From Tridacna crocea (taxonomy: Eukaryota > Mollusca > Bivalvia > Cardiida > Cardiidae), in NCBI GenBank assembly GCA_943736015.1, contig OX031069.1, positions 22,511,235 through 22,575,234 on the forward strand: a stretch of 64,000 nt of DNA. The letters run 5' to 3'. Positions 22,207 to 34,285 of the stretch are shown piece by piece. Positions within the stretch are counted from its first letter, which is position 1. Every line of letters begins with the position of its first letter. Below the pieces are notes generated by a model. It ran no database searches and was not told the DNA's origin. It worked only from the letters and a program-made list of their open reading frames with translations. A program made the translations under genes and the position numbers.

Positions 22207-23429
22207 AACAAGAGGGCCAAGATGGCCCTGGATCACTCACCTGAATTGTTGAGAGGACCATAGCCATTTTTTTTTTTTTGAGGTATTGAAATACTGGAAA
22301 CAAAATAATTATTTTGCCAAGCAATTTTCAAAAGGTCACCTCTAAAAGTCCTTTCAAAATCTGACAAGCAGTTTCAGAAAAGCAGAATTTTTAGGAGTAA
22401 AAATTAATTTCCGTACTGTGCAAGTAGCCCCCATCCACCTGAGCCATGTTTCTTCACCTATCTAAATTTCACAAACACTTATTGAAAAAGGTCATTCAAG
22501 GAACATTTCTGTGAAATTACTTTAAAATCTGACCTGTCCTTTCAGAGAAGAAGAATTTTCAAGAATTTCTCCATGTCTGAATAGTGCAAGTAGCCCCAAT
22601 TCAACAGAACCATGCTTCTTGACGGATCAAAATTTCGCGAACACATCTTGAAAAGGGTCACCCAAGGAACATTGGCCTGTAGAGCATACACAAGGTGAAA
22701 TTATTTCAAAATCTGACAACAGGTTTCAGAGAAAAAGAATTTTCAACAATTTCTTCATTTCCACATGGTGCAATTAGCCCCCATTCCACAGAGCCATGTT
22801 TCTTGACAAATCAAAATTTCACGAACACATTTTCAAAACAGTCACCCAAGGAATATTGCTGTGAAATTATTTTAAAATCTGACCAGCCGTTCGCGAGAAG
22901 AATAATTTTTAAGAATTTCTTCATTTCCCTATACTGCAAGTAGCCCCCATTCACCACAGCCATGTTTCTTGACGAATCAAAATTTTACGAACAATTTTTT
23001 TAAAAGGGTCACCCAAGGATCATTTCTGTGAAATTATTTCAATATCTGACCGGCTGTTTGAGAGAAGAAGAATTTCTAAGAATTTCTTCATTCCTGTATA
23101 GTGCAAGTAGCCCCCATTCACCAGAGCCATGTTTCTTGATGGATCAAAATTTCATATACAATTTTTGAACAGGGTCACCCATGGAACATCTCTGTAAAAT
23201 TATTTTAAAATCTGGCAAGCGGTTTCATAGAAGAAGATTTTTAAAGAATTTCTTAGAAAATTCTATTTTGTTGCCATGGCAACCAGAGTTTTTGACGGAA
23301 TCAAATTCTGTTCACAATTTTTAAAGAGGACCTCCCAAGGAACATTCGAACATTCCAGACGACAGACGATGGACACCGGCTGATCCTAAAAGCTCGCCCT
23401 GAGCACGCTGTGCTCAGATGAGCTAAAAA
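22207..23429 (+). mobile_element. tandem-core element, family I copy 2
   Basis: The termini match the copy at 1963 (AACAAGAGGGCCAAGATGGC at the left, GTGCTCAGATGAGCTAAAAA at the right) with about five core units. The sequence near 22678 (TGTAGAGCATACACAAGG) looks like a patch of another tandem family. Confidence 0.75.
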
Positions 23430-24131
23430 TGGTCTTAAATTACCAGAATTGCCTTAATCTTACTGGTATTAAGCAAAACATCTCTGGAAAAGTAAAACTA
23501 GAGAGCCAAGATGGCCCTGAATGGGTCACCTGAATGTTTGAGACGACCATAGCCATTTTTTTTCTGAGGTTTTGAAACATTGGAAACAAAATCATTACTA
23601 GTATTTTGCCAAGCAATTTTCAAAAGGTCACCTGTAAAAGTCCTTTCAAAATCTGACCAGCAGTTTCAGAAAAGAAGAATTTTTAGGAGTTTCTTAATTT
23701 CAGTACAGTGTAAGTAGCCCCCATTCACCAGAGCCATCTTACTTGACAGATCAAAATTCAGTCATGTTTTTTGACCTATCAAAATTTCGCAAACAACTTT
23801 TGACGAAGGACATTCAAGGAACATTTCTGAGAAATTATTTTAAAATCTGACCAGCTGTTTCAGAGAAGAATTTTTAAATATTTCTTCATTTCCATATACC
23901 GTAATTCCCCCAAGTATTCGGACGGAAAAAAATAATTTTTTTTTTTGGTGTCCAAAAACCTATTAAATTATTTGTGACTGTCCGAAAATTTCGGGAAATC
24001 TCTTTCCAACAACAACAACAACAACATATCCTTTAATAGACATCGTATGTACAACATACAGTAAAGCATATATTTCCCGAAAAGAACTGACATGAGATCG
24101 ACATTTATGGATTAATAAAACTTACTTGTAA

Positions 24132-25637
24132 CAGTGCTCTCAATAAGCGGACGTCGACGTGTATTACGTCCAAAATTTTAGAAAAAACGTCGACATTTTC
24201 CAAGTCGGACGTTTTTTTGACATCCATATGATGACAAAAACGTCCGAGAATTTCAACTCAGACGTTTTTTTTTTAATGCACAAAGGGTTTGACGCGTGTG
24301 GAAACCTTCGATAACGTCCATTCAATGTAAGGAAGGCGCTTTACAAAGAGCCTCTATAGCCATGTTAAAGCGTTTTGGTGATCCAGATTACGGTGCACAG
24401 ATGACAATTACACATATGCGATTGTTTATCCAATTTATGACCGGATTATGGTACATGTTTAATTGCTCCATCAATTTAAGATCACTTAGTAACCAATCGT
24501 CTTTAATTTGACTGCAGCGATAGAAATTAATGGATAAATGCAATTAATAGAGGCATGCAATCGAAGATCAAGGAATGTTGTTTGTTTGCAAAAAATTTAA
24601 TGCAACATGAAATAAATTCAAATAATCGAGTAGATCTAATAGATCTACTAATTATTTGTCCGACTCTTTTAAAAAAATCAGCAGATTATAGTTTTGTTGC
24701 ACATGTCTTTTGGGAATTATGCAGCGTACTTAAGGTTTTTTTGTTGAAAAAATCATTGTGTGACGTGACCGTCGCAGCTACGAATGAATTCACGTCTGTC
24801 TGAAATAGGTTTCTTTCATAATCCACTAGGAAACTGAAAGAAATTCATGCACATCAAAATACAAGATGGATGGTTTTGCATGTTCACTTGGTTTGAAACA
24901 AATGATGAAAGAAACAGGCTGTTGTGCAACACATCACTTTAACAATTATAAAACATGGATATGGTTATAATTCTTCAGTTATTACCATCCTAACACTTCT
25001 AGCGCAAAATGGAATGAAATTTCTTATTAATTGATAAATACTGGCATAATATTTTTGCTCATTTCTAATGGACCAGAAATTTATATGATGTCCATCTTGA
25101 AGATATTTGTTGATATTTTGTTCTTTTTCAGAAAAGGGAGGTAATTATTATTTCCTTTTGTAAGGAGAGTAGGGTGGCCCTAGATTTATAAATGATAATT
25201 TTTAAAAGGAAAAAAATGGAAAAAGTGGCTCGGTCAAAATAGTACAAAAATATTCATTTTCATTTGTAGCAACGTTTTTAGGATAATAATTATTATGGTG
25301 GAAAAAGCTGTTTTCCATGAGAATGGTACCACTTTAAGTTACCATGGACAATCATTGCCAGCCAATCACATGTCATGATCAGTGTTGTTATAGATATACA
25401 CGTATATGCATTTTTACCCCCATTATCTAGTTATTCTAAGGACATGTCGTCCCTGGATAAAACTTTACAGTAACCACAACATAAGGTTGGTCATTCTGCA
25501 ACACAATCAAAATGAATTTACGCCCAAGACCACATTGACTGATGTGGAAAAAAATTCCTGATTTTTTAAAAAAAATTCCTAAAATTTGAACATGGAATTA
25601 CAAAAATTCCTGAAATGGTCCCTTATTGAGAGCACTG
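24132..25637. mobile_element. inverted-repeat element with 7-bp duplication CTTGTAA
   Basis: Both ends read CAGTGCTCTCAATAAG inward, flanked by CTTGTAA at 24125-24131 and 25638-25644. It is 1506 bp long. Small open frames at 24296-24511 and 24555-24803 have no recognised domain. The CAGTG end recalls hAT or P-type elements, but a 7-bp duplication is not the hAT norm. Confidence 0.75.
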
Positions 25638-26018
25638 CTTGTAAAAAGAGTTCACACAATTACGTATTCGAACGCAAATAGCTCCTTCGCTAAACAATCC
25701 TAAATCATGGTCGTGATAAGGGTTATTCTTGACCTGACTAAACCTGGTTACGTCACCCATACACTTGCTTGTCTCCATGCTACATGTCTGTGTACAGGTC
25801 GTTACAACTAGCCATCCCGTTATGCATTAAAAGTGTATCTTATAGCGTTTGTCGATAAGATTTACATCTTTAATGCGTCACGGGTATTGGACTAAATATA
25901 TACAGCCTGTGTGACACAAATTAGCACCTGCATTCAGTCTACCGCGATCAATCAGATACCAAACAAAGGATTTAAGCTTAAAACATAGATTGATTTACTC
26001 TTCTCAGGTACTTGCTAA

Positions 26019-26240
26019 TTAACTCTTTACCACACAATTACGACTTTAAACGATCCTGGGGTAAAACCTTTTGAAAACATTGTTAGAAAAGGAGAAAACG
26101 CTGGAATCATTTTCTCCTCTTCCCCCACTGTTTTCTTCGGTATCCAATCAAAAATCATTTTAGCAAAATGTAATTGTCGTCTGCTAATCCTTCGAATTTT
26201 ATCTAGTCCAAGAACATTTTCGTTTGGTAAAAGTTTACCA
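26019..26240 (+). mobile_element. type A MITE inside the TA-flanked element
   Basis: The left TTAA is intact; the hairpin is shortened (GAAAACGCTGGAATCATTTT). A tandem array follows at 26290. Confidence 0.75.
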
Positions 26241-26289
26241 TATCCCAAACAAGCCTTTGTCGTATGCAAACTCTTTCAGTTTGGAAGAG

Positions 26290-26510
26290 TCTTTAATTTG
26301 TTGTCTGGGAAAGAGAATTGCAGACCTTCGTCGATCTTCTGAACCATTTTAATTTGTTGTTTGGGAAAGAGTATAGCGGGTCTTCGTCAACTTCTAAACC
26401 ATTTTAATTTGTTGTTTGGGAAAGAGTGTAGCGGGTCTTCGTCAACTTTTAAATCATTTTAATTTGTTGTTTGGTAGAGTACTGCGGGTCTTCTAAACCA
26501 TCATAATTTC
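26290..26510. repeat. ~55-bp tandem array, about 4 units
   Basis: The unit carries AATTTGTTGTTTGGGAAAGA, starting near 26295, 26351, 26406 and 26461. It resembles the right terminus of the TTAA MITE (TTTTGTCGTTTGGTAAAGAG), so it probably grew from the adjacent MITE end. Confidence 0.7.
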
Positions 26511-27559
26511 GTGTCCGAAAATTTAGGGACAATTATTTTACCAAGTGTCCGAACTTACGGACAAAAAATAAATTATTTCGGAAAATAATTAATGGTGTCC
26601 GAAAATTTAGGGTGTCCGAATACTTAGGGGAATTACGGTAATGCAAGTAGCCCCCATTCACCAGAGTGATCTTACTTGACAGATCAAAATTTTGCGACAA
26701 CTTTTTGAAAAGGGTCACCCAAAGAACATTGCTGTGAAATTATTTCAAAATTTGACTACAGGTTTCAGAGAAGAAGAATTTTCAAGAATTTCTTCATTTC
26801 CATATAGTGCAAGTAGCCCCCATTCACCAGAGCCATGTTTCTTGACAAATCAAAATTTCACAAACAATTATTTAAAAGGGTCACCCAAGGAACATCTCTG
26901 TGAAATTATTTCAAAATCTGACCAGCCGTCTGAGAGAAGTATTTTTAGGAATTTCTTTATTTTCATATAGTGCAAGTAGCCCCCATTCACCAGAGCCATG
27001 TTTCTTGATGAATCAAAATTTCACAAACAGTTTTAGAAAAGGGTCACCCTAGGAGCATTTCTGTGAAATTATTTTAAAATCTGGACAGCGGTTTCAGAGA
27101 CGAAGATTTTTAAAGAATTTCTTAGAAAACTCCATTTGGTTGCCATGGCAACCAGAGTTTTTGGCAGAATCAAAATCTGTGAACAATTCCAAAGAGGATC
27201 TCCCAAGGAACATTCCAGCCAAGTTTGGTCCAAATTGGCCCAGTGGTTTAGGAGGAGTTGATGTTTAAAGAATTGTTGACGACTCGCAACGGACAACGGA
27301 CTTTGGGTGGTCCTAAAAGCTCCCCTTCAGCATGTTGTGCTCAGGAGAGCTAAAAATCAGGCAACATGACTTCAAGCGCCATATTTGCCATTTTCTGCAT
27401 TTTGAGTTACCTCCCTTCTTTGAATCAATATCAGCCAAAATTTACGATCTTAGGATCACCTTGAATACTTTTTTTCAGACTGGTAATGGTTAGAATTACT
27501 AGACTAAATGCAATTTGCGGTCAAAATACAAACTTCATAAACTGCCACTTACCTTAACG

Positions 27560-27765
27560 TGGCAGTACACAGCTGTCAGCTAAACTCGTCTCTGTCAGCA
27601 ATACGCCAAACCGAACTTATTAAAACAAAGGTCTATATAGTCAGCCTGAAATTATAAGGAGCACTTAAATGCAACAACACTAATTCTTTAGATTTTATCA
27701 ATAAATCATGTTCAACTTGTGAAATGGTGATATTAATGATCAATATAAAAGCAAGTGGCATAGTC
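27560..27765 (+). repeat. dispersed ~207-bp repeat, copy 2
   Basis: Same order of blocks as at 15878 with scattered differences; no flanking duplication identified. Confidence 0.65.
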
Positions 27766-28405
27766 CAAAAATTGGGCAGGGGCCTTAGCCTTTGATTTTG
27801 GGAAATTCAAGTGCAATTTTGGGCAAATTGGGAAAAATCAGACTGACTTTCAAGGTACATCAATAAAAACAAGAAGACCACCATGGTCCTATATCACTCA
27901 CCTGAGTACTAAGCATTAAAGGTCAACAATGAAGATAAATGCAAAATATCGAGTTCAAAGCCAAATCATAATGAAACAAGAGCAGCAAATTGTTGCAAGA
28001 TACGTCTGCCCCACAGCCAGTTGTCGAGGAGGTATAACAAATGCAAAAGGCAGGAAATGCAACAAATATATTTACAAAGTCTCAAGTCACTTTGACTTGA
28101 GGTGACAAAGTTCTGTTCCGGACAAGCAAGAAATACTGTGTCAATGAAGATCAAAGTGAAATCAGCGTTTGGTAGAGTTATTGTTCTTGAGCATAATATT
28201 GCAACAAATACGCATTCTAAGTTTGAAGTCGGTCTGACTTGAGATGACAAAGTTATGTTCCTTACAAGCACTAAATGCTATAGAAATGAAGATCAAAGGG
28301 AAACAACTCAAAGACAATACAAATTAGGGTTACAAATCTTGCACACTGCACTTCCAAATATTGCAACAAATAAGTGTACCGTGTTTCAAGCCATTCCTAC
28401 TTAAG

Positions 28406-29350
28406 CAGTGTTTCATTTACCTGCGCGTCCCGCGTCAGGGACGCGAAGAAATTACCGAGGATGCAAAACTTTGAGATGTGTGCATTTTCGAGACGCACTG
28501 GTTTTGATATCAATACCTTTTGCAAAATTTCATTTGATCCCAATCAATTAAAGTGTTTACATTTTTATCGAAACACCGGTAATTTTTCTACTCTAGACTG
28601 GTACCTTCAGTTTCGGTCTATTTTTAGCCTAAGTAATGTTCTAGTCTATGGAATGGTTTCCGGTTTTCTTTTTATTCCGGTACACGGAAGATCTACATCC
28701 AGCACGGACGTTATAGATCCTCTCCAAGGCATAGCCTACTCTTTCTTTCTTAATTGCAGAAAATTGTAGTCAATATGATTGAACAACTATCATTTCATGT
28801 CCTCATCGGCAAATAATTACTTTTTGAATCTTTTTTATACCCGGACGATTTCGATATCCTCAAACGATTTCCATTTCGTCGAAAAAAATCCAATGCGTAT
28901 ATCTTCACGATGGAAAGCGTAAGCAATATGCCACCAAAAAGAAGGCAAAATCCGATCACAGACAACAAACTTTAACTAGTTTGTTTACGAAATCACAAGA
29001 GTCTGACCCGCCGACTCAAAGTGACTTAGATCTTCATACCGATAAAAATGTCGAGAATAATGAGAAATTATCGTCTAGTTCAATCGGCGTGGATTCGGCC
29101 CCGGCCGATTCGAAACCGAGAGAATTCAAGTCACACTGGCTTAAACTTTTTCAGTTTGCTAACTTACGAAAGTGAAGAGAATTCATGACAGAATTCATAA
29201 ATCGGACCATACAGATTTTTTAACAATTTGAACTTTTTTTCTTTAAATGGGGTTTAAAAGGTGGGACTCATAAAGTTGGTTTGAGACTCATAGTTTTTCA
29301 TCACAACGAGTCCCAGGACTCACTTATAGCAAATTGTAAAAAAATCACTG
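28406..29350 (+). mobile_element. 945-bp inverted-repeat element with CTTAAG duplication
   Basis: Ends CAGTGTTTCATTTAC (left) and CAGTGATTTTTTTAC (right, reverse complement), flanked by CTTAAG at 28400-28405 and 29351-29356; the target could also be the TTAA core. It interrupts a tandem unit that continues GATGACAAA on the right. It is probably an internally deleted copy. Confidence 0.65.
28909..29175 (+). pseudogene. N-terminal piece of a TTF-zinc-finger/hAT-type transposase or ZNF862-like protein
   Basis: The frame reads GKRKQYATKKKAKSDHRQQT, then TLTSLFTKSQES, an acidic/serine stretch, and REFKSHWLKLF before a stop at 29173. A basic start, an xITxFFxK-type motif and REFxxxWLKxF are typical just before the TTF zinc finger. 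The finger and catalytic part are absent. This is family inference from short motifs only. Confidence 0.4.
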
Positions 29351-30885
29351 CTTAAGATGACAAAAGTTTTATTACAGACAAGCAAAAAGTGCCATAAAAA
29401 ATGAAGATCAAAGGGGGAATAACTCAAAATACATGCTAGGAAGAGTTTTGGCTCTTTTGCCCTGCACTCTGTATTATTGCAAACACAAATGCCAAGTTTT
29501 AAGTTTGGAGATGACAAAGTTATGCTCTGAAGAAAGAACTACATGTATTTTAAAGAATGTTCAATTTCAAGGGCAAGTAACACCAGTCATTCTGATCTGA
29601 TAACACCAATAATCGAACCCATCCACAATCTTATCGTCATATATATTTTGACCAAGTTTGGTGCTGATTGATTAATAATTGTAGATGCTAAAATATAAAC
29701 AAGAAGATTTTTAAAAATTTCCTTCTCTATGTGAATTACGAGAACCAACAACATAGGCCCAATTTCCATGCCAGGGCCATAATTTGAGATATTTTGGTAG
29801 AGGGCCACTAGATGATGCTACAAGCCAAATATGAAAGCTCTAACCCTTACTGTTTGGGAAAAGAAGATTTTTTAAGACTTCCTTCTTTATCTTTATGTGA
29901 AATCCGAGAACCCACAACATAGGACCAATTTCCACACTGAGGGTATAATTTGAAGTATTTTGTTAGAGGGCCACTAGATGGTGCTACATGCCATTATGAC
30001 AGTTCTAGCCCTGAGAGTTTGGGCAAGAAGATTTTTAAAGATCTCTTTTTTATCTCTGGGTGAGATCTGAGAACCCACAACATAGGGCCAATTTAAACAC
30101 CAGCACCATAATTCCACTAGATGATGCTACATGCCATAAATGAAAGCTCTAGCCCTTACGGTTTGGGACAAGAAGATTTTTAAAGATTTCCTTCTCTATC
30201 TCTGATGTGAAATCGGAGAACCTACAACATAAGGCTAGTTTCAACATCAGCGCCATAATTTGATGTATTTTGGTAGAAGGTCCCTAGATGATGCTACATG
30301 CAAAATATGAAAGCTTTAGCCCTTACAGTTTGGGACAAGAAGATTTTTAGTTTTTTCTCTAGGTTGCCATGGCAACCAGAGTTCTTCACTGATTTCAATT
30401 CTTTGAAGTGTTTTGAAAGAACATGGCCTAAGGATCATTTCTGTGAAGTTTGATCGAAATCTGATTGTTAGTTTAGGAGGAGGAGATTTTTTTGTAATTG
30501 TAAATGGACAGACGGACAGACGGATGACAGACATTGACCGATCACAATAGCTCACCTTGAGCACTTCGTGCTCAGGTGAGCTAAAAATTAATGGCTGTGT
30601 ACATACGTATAGTAAATAGATAGGTGCAGCAATTTAATAATTAGTGAAACAAATTCAACAGTTACACTTTATTGCTTAAACTATGGCCAAACATCTCACA
30701 GCATTTGCACATATGGGCTTATAGCCCCCTTTTTAACAATACTGTGGTACACCCATGGGTGTCGGAGTTAATACTTTAGAACTGCTTTCCAGCCATCGTA
30801 TGATACAAGGGAATCATTATCTGTGGAATTTACAAGGCTAGGCTTGGATATTATAACTGGAGATGTAGATTTTGCATCATGTGCA

Positions 30886-31068
30886 TTATTTACCACACAA
30901 TCCCAGCTTTTAGTGACCCCGAGAAAAAAAGGCTGTAGTAAACATTGTGGAAAATGCTGGTAACCAGCATTTTCTCCTTTTCACACAATATTTTCTACCT
31001 TATCAAAGCCAGAAATCATATTACCAAGATTTAATTTGTTTTCTGCAGATGCTTTGCATTCGATCCGG
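30886..31068 (+). mobile_element. type A MITE, right end truncated
   Basis: Asymmetric hairpin: the left arm lacks the GGAAAAGGAG segment. Confidence 0.7.
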
Positions 31069-31302
31069 TCCAAATGAATGAATGTTGTTTTATGGCACAT
31101 CGACAGCTTTGGTCATTTAGCGCGCATATCTATGTTAAAAGATAATAAACGTGGAGTTGTTTAAACTGAATAAAGTTTGAATGTCCAGTCCAAAAATTTG
31201 TTGTTTTGTTAAAAGTTAACTAAATGATAAACCAAATGATAAAATAAAAACTTCCAATCAATTGTAAGTTCATTTCCCTGGCAAAAGATTCACAGTATTG
31301 AA

Positions 31303-31369
31303 CAGTGTAGATTCAAGATCAGACTGAACATTCTATGCAGTCTGATCTTGGTCTCCACTGTCCATCAAA
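31303..31369. repeat. GATCAGACTGCAC palindrome
   Basis: CAGTGTAGATTCAAGATCAG mirrored by CTGATCTTGGTCTCCACTG. Confidence 0.7.
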
Positions 31370-31546
31370 CAGCTAGAGTCAAGGCTAATTAGCTGCTGAA
31401 GGTAATGCAAATATCAAAATCTAACACATTAAGCGGGCTTAATGCATCTTCGTGATGCAGGACAGCAAGCAAGTTATTCATTGATCCTAGATCCATAAAT
31501 TCCATTTTGTCAAACAATCAACAAAATCATAATGTACACTGGTCAT

Positions 31547-31690
31547 TTAACCCTTTACTCCATAGATACTCATTTTGATGTATCAACAACAGACAGCTTT
31601 TGAAAACATTGTGGGAAAAGGAGAAATTGCTCGTAACGAGCAATTTCTCCTTTTCCCACAATGTCTTCCACTCAATCAGATATTCCTATC
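31547..31690 (+). mobile_element. A/B hybrid MITE
   Basis: The left end CCCTTTACTCCATAGATACT and the GCTCGTAACGAGC tip are type B, but the stem GTGGGAAAAGGAG is type A. The right flank is lost. Confidence 0.75.
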
Positions 31691-31956
31691 CTCATTTCTC
31701 CAAATTTCTGACACCATATCTTTATTTGCTGCTGAAATGTAAAAGCCTCAATTGACATATCAGGTAAAGGTTTAACATGCAGAAAATTGATAAATAGCGA
31801 AGTTTTAGCCCAGGCCAGCATGGGCAGTTTGCACACACTGACCTTGGCTGATATTTTTTGCAATTGCATGAAGCCCCCTTTTCACAGAACATGGCTCCTA
31901 TTGGAGATCCAGATAAAAGGGTGTGATGGCAGTCTAAATCCATTATTTCTCTTCAA

Positions 31957-32030
31957 AACCCTAGGTTGTGGGTACTCATTAGAATCCTCTCGATGAGACG
32001 ATTCTAATGAGTACCAACAGCATAGGGTTT
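31957..32030. repeat. palindrome AACCCTA..GGTACTCATTAGAAT, copy 1
   Basis: Arms AACCCTAGGTTGTGGGTACT and its near-complement meet at CTCTCGATGAGACG. Confidence 0.7.
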
Positions 32031-32579
32031 AGTGGAAAATAACTGACATTTTCAATTTTGAAAGCAAAATCACTCCCTCTATCTGGGGCTCTTTCCTATG
32101 TTATTGATTTTTTCTGCTTAGCTAGTTAAGGACAAGAAGAACTCTTCTTAAAAATTGCTAGCTTGGCCATAATTACTAATCGAGCAGCAGATGATATAGA
32201 TCTAAGATCAGATTGCACTTAACATGATATCTGTCTCCACTTTGACAACTGCCATCTAGCCATGAACATTGAAAGAGTAAATTAGTATGAAAAAGTATAT
32301 AACAAGCCATCTGTCAAAAAAATTTTGTGCCTTTTGTGGTATACAAATGTTTACACTAGTATTTGCATAAAACAGAGGCTTGTAATGCACATGGAATACA
32401 TTTAAAACAGTTACTGTTCTGCTCCAAGAAATTTATACCTGGTTACATGCTGACCTCCACCCAACACAAAATAACCACACAATTAGCAAATATATCATGC
32501 TATGCTTTATACTATCTCAGAACTCCAGATAGAGTGAGTAATTTTCATTTCAAAATTGAAAATATAATAATTCTTTTCT

Positions 32580-32655
32580 AACCCTATGTTATGGGTACTC
32601 ATTTAGAATCGTCTCATTGAGACAATTCTAATGAGTACCCACAACATAGGGTTTG
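32580..32655. repeat. palindrome AACCCTA..GGTACTCATTAGAAT, copy 2
   Basis: Same palindrome as 31957. The following ~100 bp (CACTCCCTCTTATCTGGAGC) also resemble the sequence after copy 1, so the repeat is longer than its hairpin. Confidence 0.7.
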
Positions 32656-33323
32656 GAAGACAAATACCGTAATGGATTTAGATTCTCATCACTCCCTCTT
32701 ATCTGGAGCTCTACTAGCTGATAGATCCTTTCTGCTTTATGCACTGATTGTTTCAAAGACACCACTGTCCTGTTACATGTGTTGTGTAGTCAGCAGAAAA
32801 ATAGGTCTTTTTAACTCTTTACTTAAAGAATTCCTTGCCATCGACATATGAAGCAATTTATACACAAATTAATGCATCAAATTAAAATATAAATGGATCA
32901 CCAACAAAATAAAGAAAACAAAAAACAAGCTTTCGTATTGATCTCGGCTTTTATATTGTTTACACGAGGACAAAACAGAATTGTTTAGAACTATTCCCCC
33001 CGAGCAAAGAAGCAACTATCACATGTGACGTCTGCAGAAGACCTGTATCAAATGTTATGAAAGGAGGTGCACAAAATGAAAAATTCAAGAAAGATGTAAA
33101 CCCCTGTATCATCTCCCAAAACTTTTGTTACCTTTACAGCCTCTCTAGATCAAGATCAGACTAGGCAGAATTTTGGATCTGATCTTAATCTACATTGCTG
33201 GCTTTGATGAAACATTTCTAACAAAAGAAACCTTGATGTTGAAATTATTCTTTGGTTTTATTTCCTAAACCTACCAATGGGATAGTTATTGGCTTTCGAA
33301 GGATCCATGTTCACAATGATTAG
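32656..33323. other. no gene recognised
   Basis: AT-rich; one diverged palindrome at 33141-33200. Confidence 0.45.
33141..33200. repeat. GATCAGACTGCAC palindrome, diverged
   Basis: TAGATCAAGATCAGACTAGG and GATCTGATCTTAATCTACA. Confidence 0.55.
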
Positions 33324-33550
33324 TTAACCCTTTACCACACAACGAAGTTTTAGGCCAGCCCAAACTGAAAGCAATTGCACATGACAGTTTCAGTGTGGCT
33401 CTTATCAAATGATTTTCCTTTGATAGGGTAGAAAACATTGGGGGAAAAGGAGAAAATGCTGGTAACCAGCATTTTCTCCTTTTACCTCAATGATTTCAAA
33501 AGCTTTGTCTTTCAAGGGCGTTAAGTCGTCATTGTGTGGTAAAGGGTTAA
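33324..33550 (-). mobile_element. type A MITE
   Basis: Both TTAA sites are intact. The left half carries a CACATGACAGTTTCAGTGTG variant also seen at 4770. Confidence 0.85.
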
Positions 33551-34041
33551 CAATATCACCATGTAGAAATGTGTATTATGCAACTGATCATTATCAGAAA
33601 TATTTCCTGAAAAATCAGCTGTCCAGTATTTTGGAAAAATAATGTTATAGACTATCGAAATCTTTAGGAAAAACAAGCCTAATTGTTTGAACTTTTACGA
33701 GTAAGGACTAGAAATAAATGAACTCTGAATATAATTTCCAGGGTCCGACCTGTTAGGATGATCAAAAACATTTACAAATTTTAATTTAAACAATTTTATT
33801 TCATGCAGTTTTGCCTTGAATTAATTTGAAGTTTTCATGAAAGGGTTTTGTCTGCCGGTAAATATCATGTTTTGACAAAATAAGAGCTTTAAAAGTTCAC
33901 CAATTTGCCTTTTTTAACCCAATTTTTCTTGCAGGCAATAATAATATCAACAGATAGTATGACATCATCTGTCTCTATTTTGATAAAGTATCGCCAGACT
34001 TACAAGTTAAATACAATGTTCCTGCTCAGAAAATGATGAAA

Positions 34042-34285
34042 CATAGGTGTAGGAAGATTTATAATATTAGGGGGGTGCCAAATGTTCAAGTGGTTGTAAA
34101 CCGACCCAGCGAAGCTCAGGAGGTACCCTGTGGTTTGTTTGTTACTGTTATGACAGTTTCATGAAGGAAAATATGGGTGTATTATTTTGGGGAAGGGGGG
34201 GGGGGGGCATAGGATATGTTGGCCTCCCCCTTCCAAATTATTGCGGGGGCCTGGAGCTCCCTGCACCCCTGTTCCTACGCCTATG
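34042..34285. mobile_element. 244-bp inverted-repeat MITE with TGAAA flanks
   Basis: Ends CATAGGTGTAGGAAG and (reverse complement) CATAGGCGTAGGAACAG, flanked by TGAAA at 34037-34041 and 34286-34290. It has an internal G-run of 13 at 34195-34207. Confidence 0.55.

Larger units (their letters stand above)
23899..26638. mobile_element. TA-flanked inverted-repeat element (Tc1/mariner-like ends)
   Basis: The left end CCGTAATTCCCCCAAGTATT and right end (reverse complement) CCGTAATTCCCCTAAGTATT match, with TA at 23897-23898 and 26639-26640. The disrupted host core unit is restored when it is removed. No transposase is recognised. It contains a nested element (24132-25637), a TTAA MITE and a 55-bp tandem array. 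Confidence 0.8.
23496..27356 (+). mobile_element. tandem-core element, family I copy 3, interrupted
   Basis: The left end GAGAGCCAAGATGGCCCTGA and right end GTTGTGCTCAGGAGAGCTAA bound it. The core is interrupted by a 2740-bp inverted-repeat element at 23899-26638 and resumes with TGCAAGTAGCCCCCATTCAC at 26642. Confidence 0.75.
27865..30588 (+). mobile_element. composite of tandem-core elements (families V and VI)
   Basis: A 5' terminus AACAAGAAGACCACCATGGT with TCACTCACCTGAG lies near 27867. A second 5' terminus, AACAAGAGCAGCAAATTGTT, starts at about 27975. Units at ~29800-30330 carry GCCACTAGATGATGCTACA. The shared 3' end GAGCACTTCGTGCTCAGGTG then AGCTAAAAA closes at ~30588. An inverted-repeat element at 28406-29350 lies within. 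Confidence 0.6.

Noticed and set aside
28374..28769. 131-codon open frame at the start of the 945-bp element
   Set aside because: It crosses the element boundary and shows no recognised domain or splice pattern.
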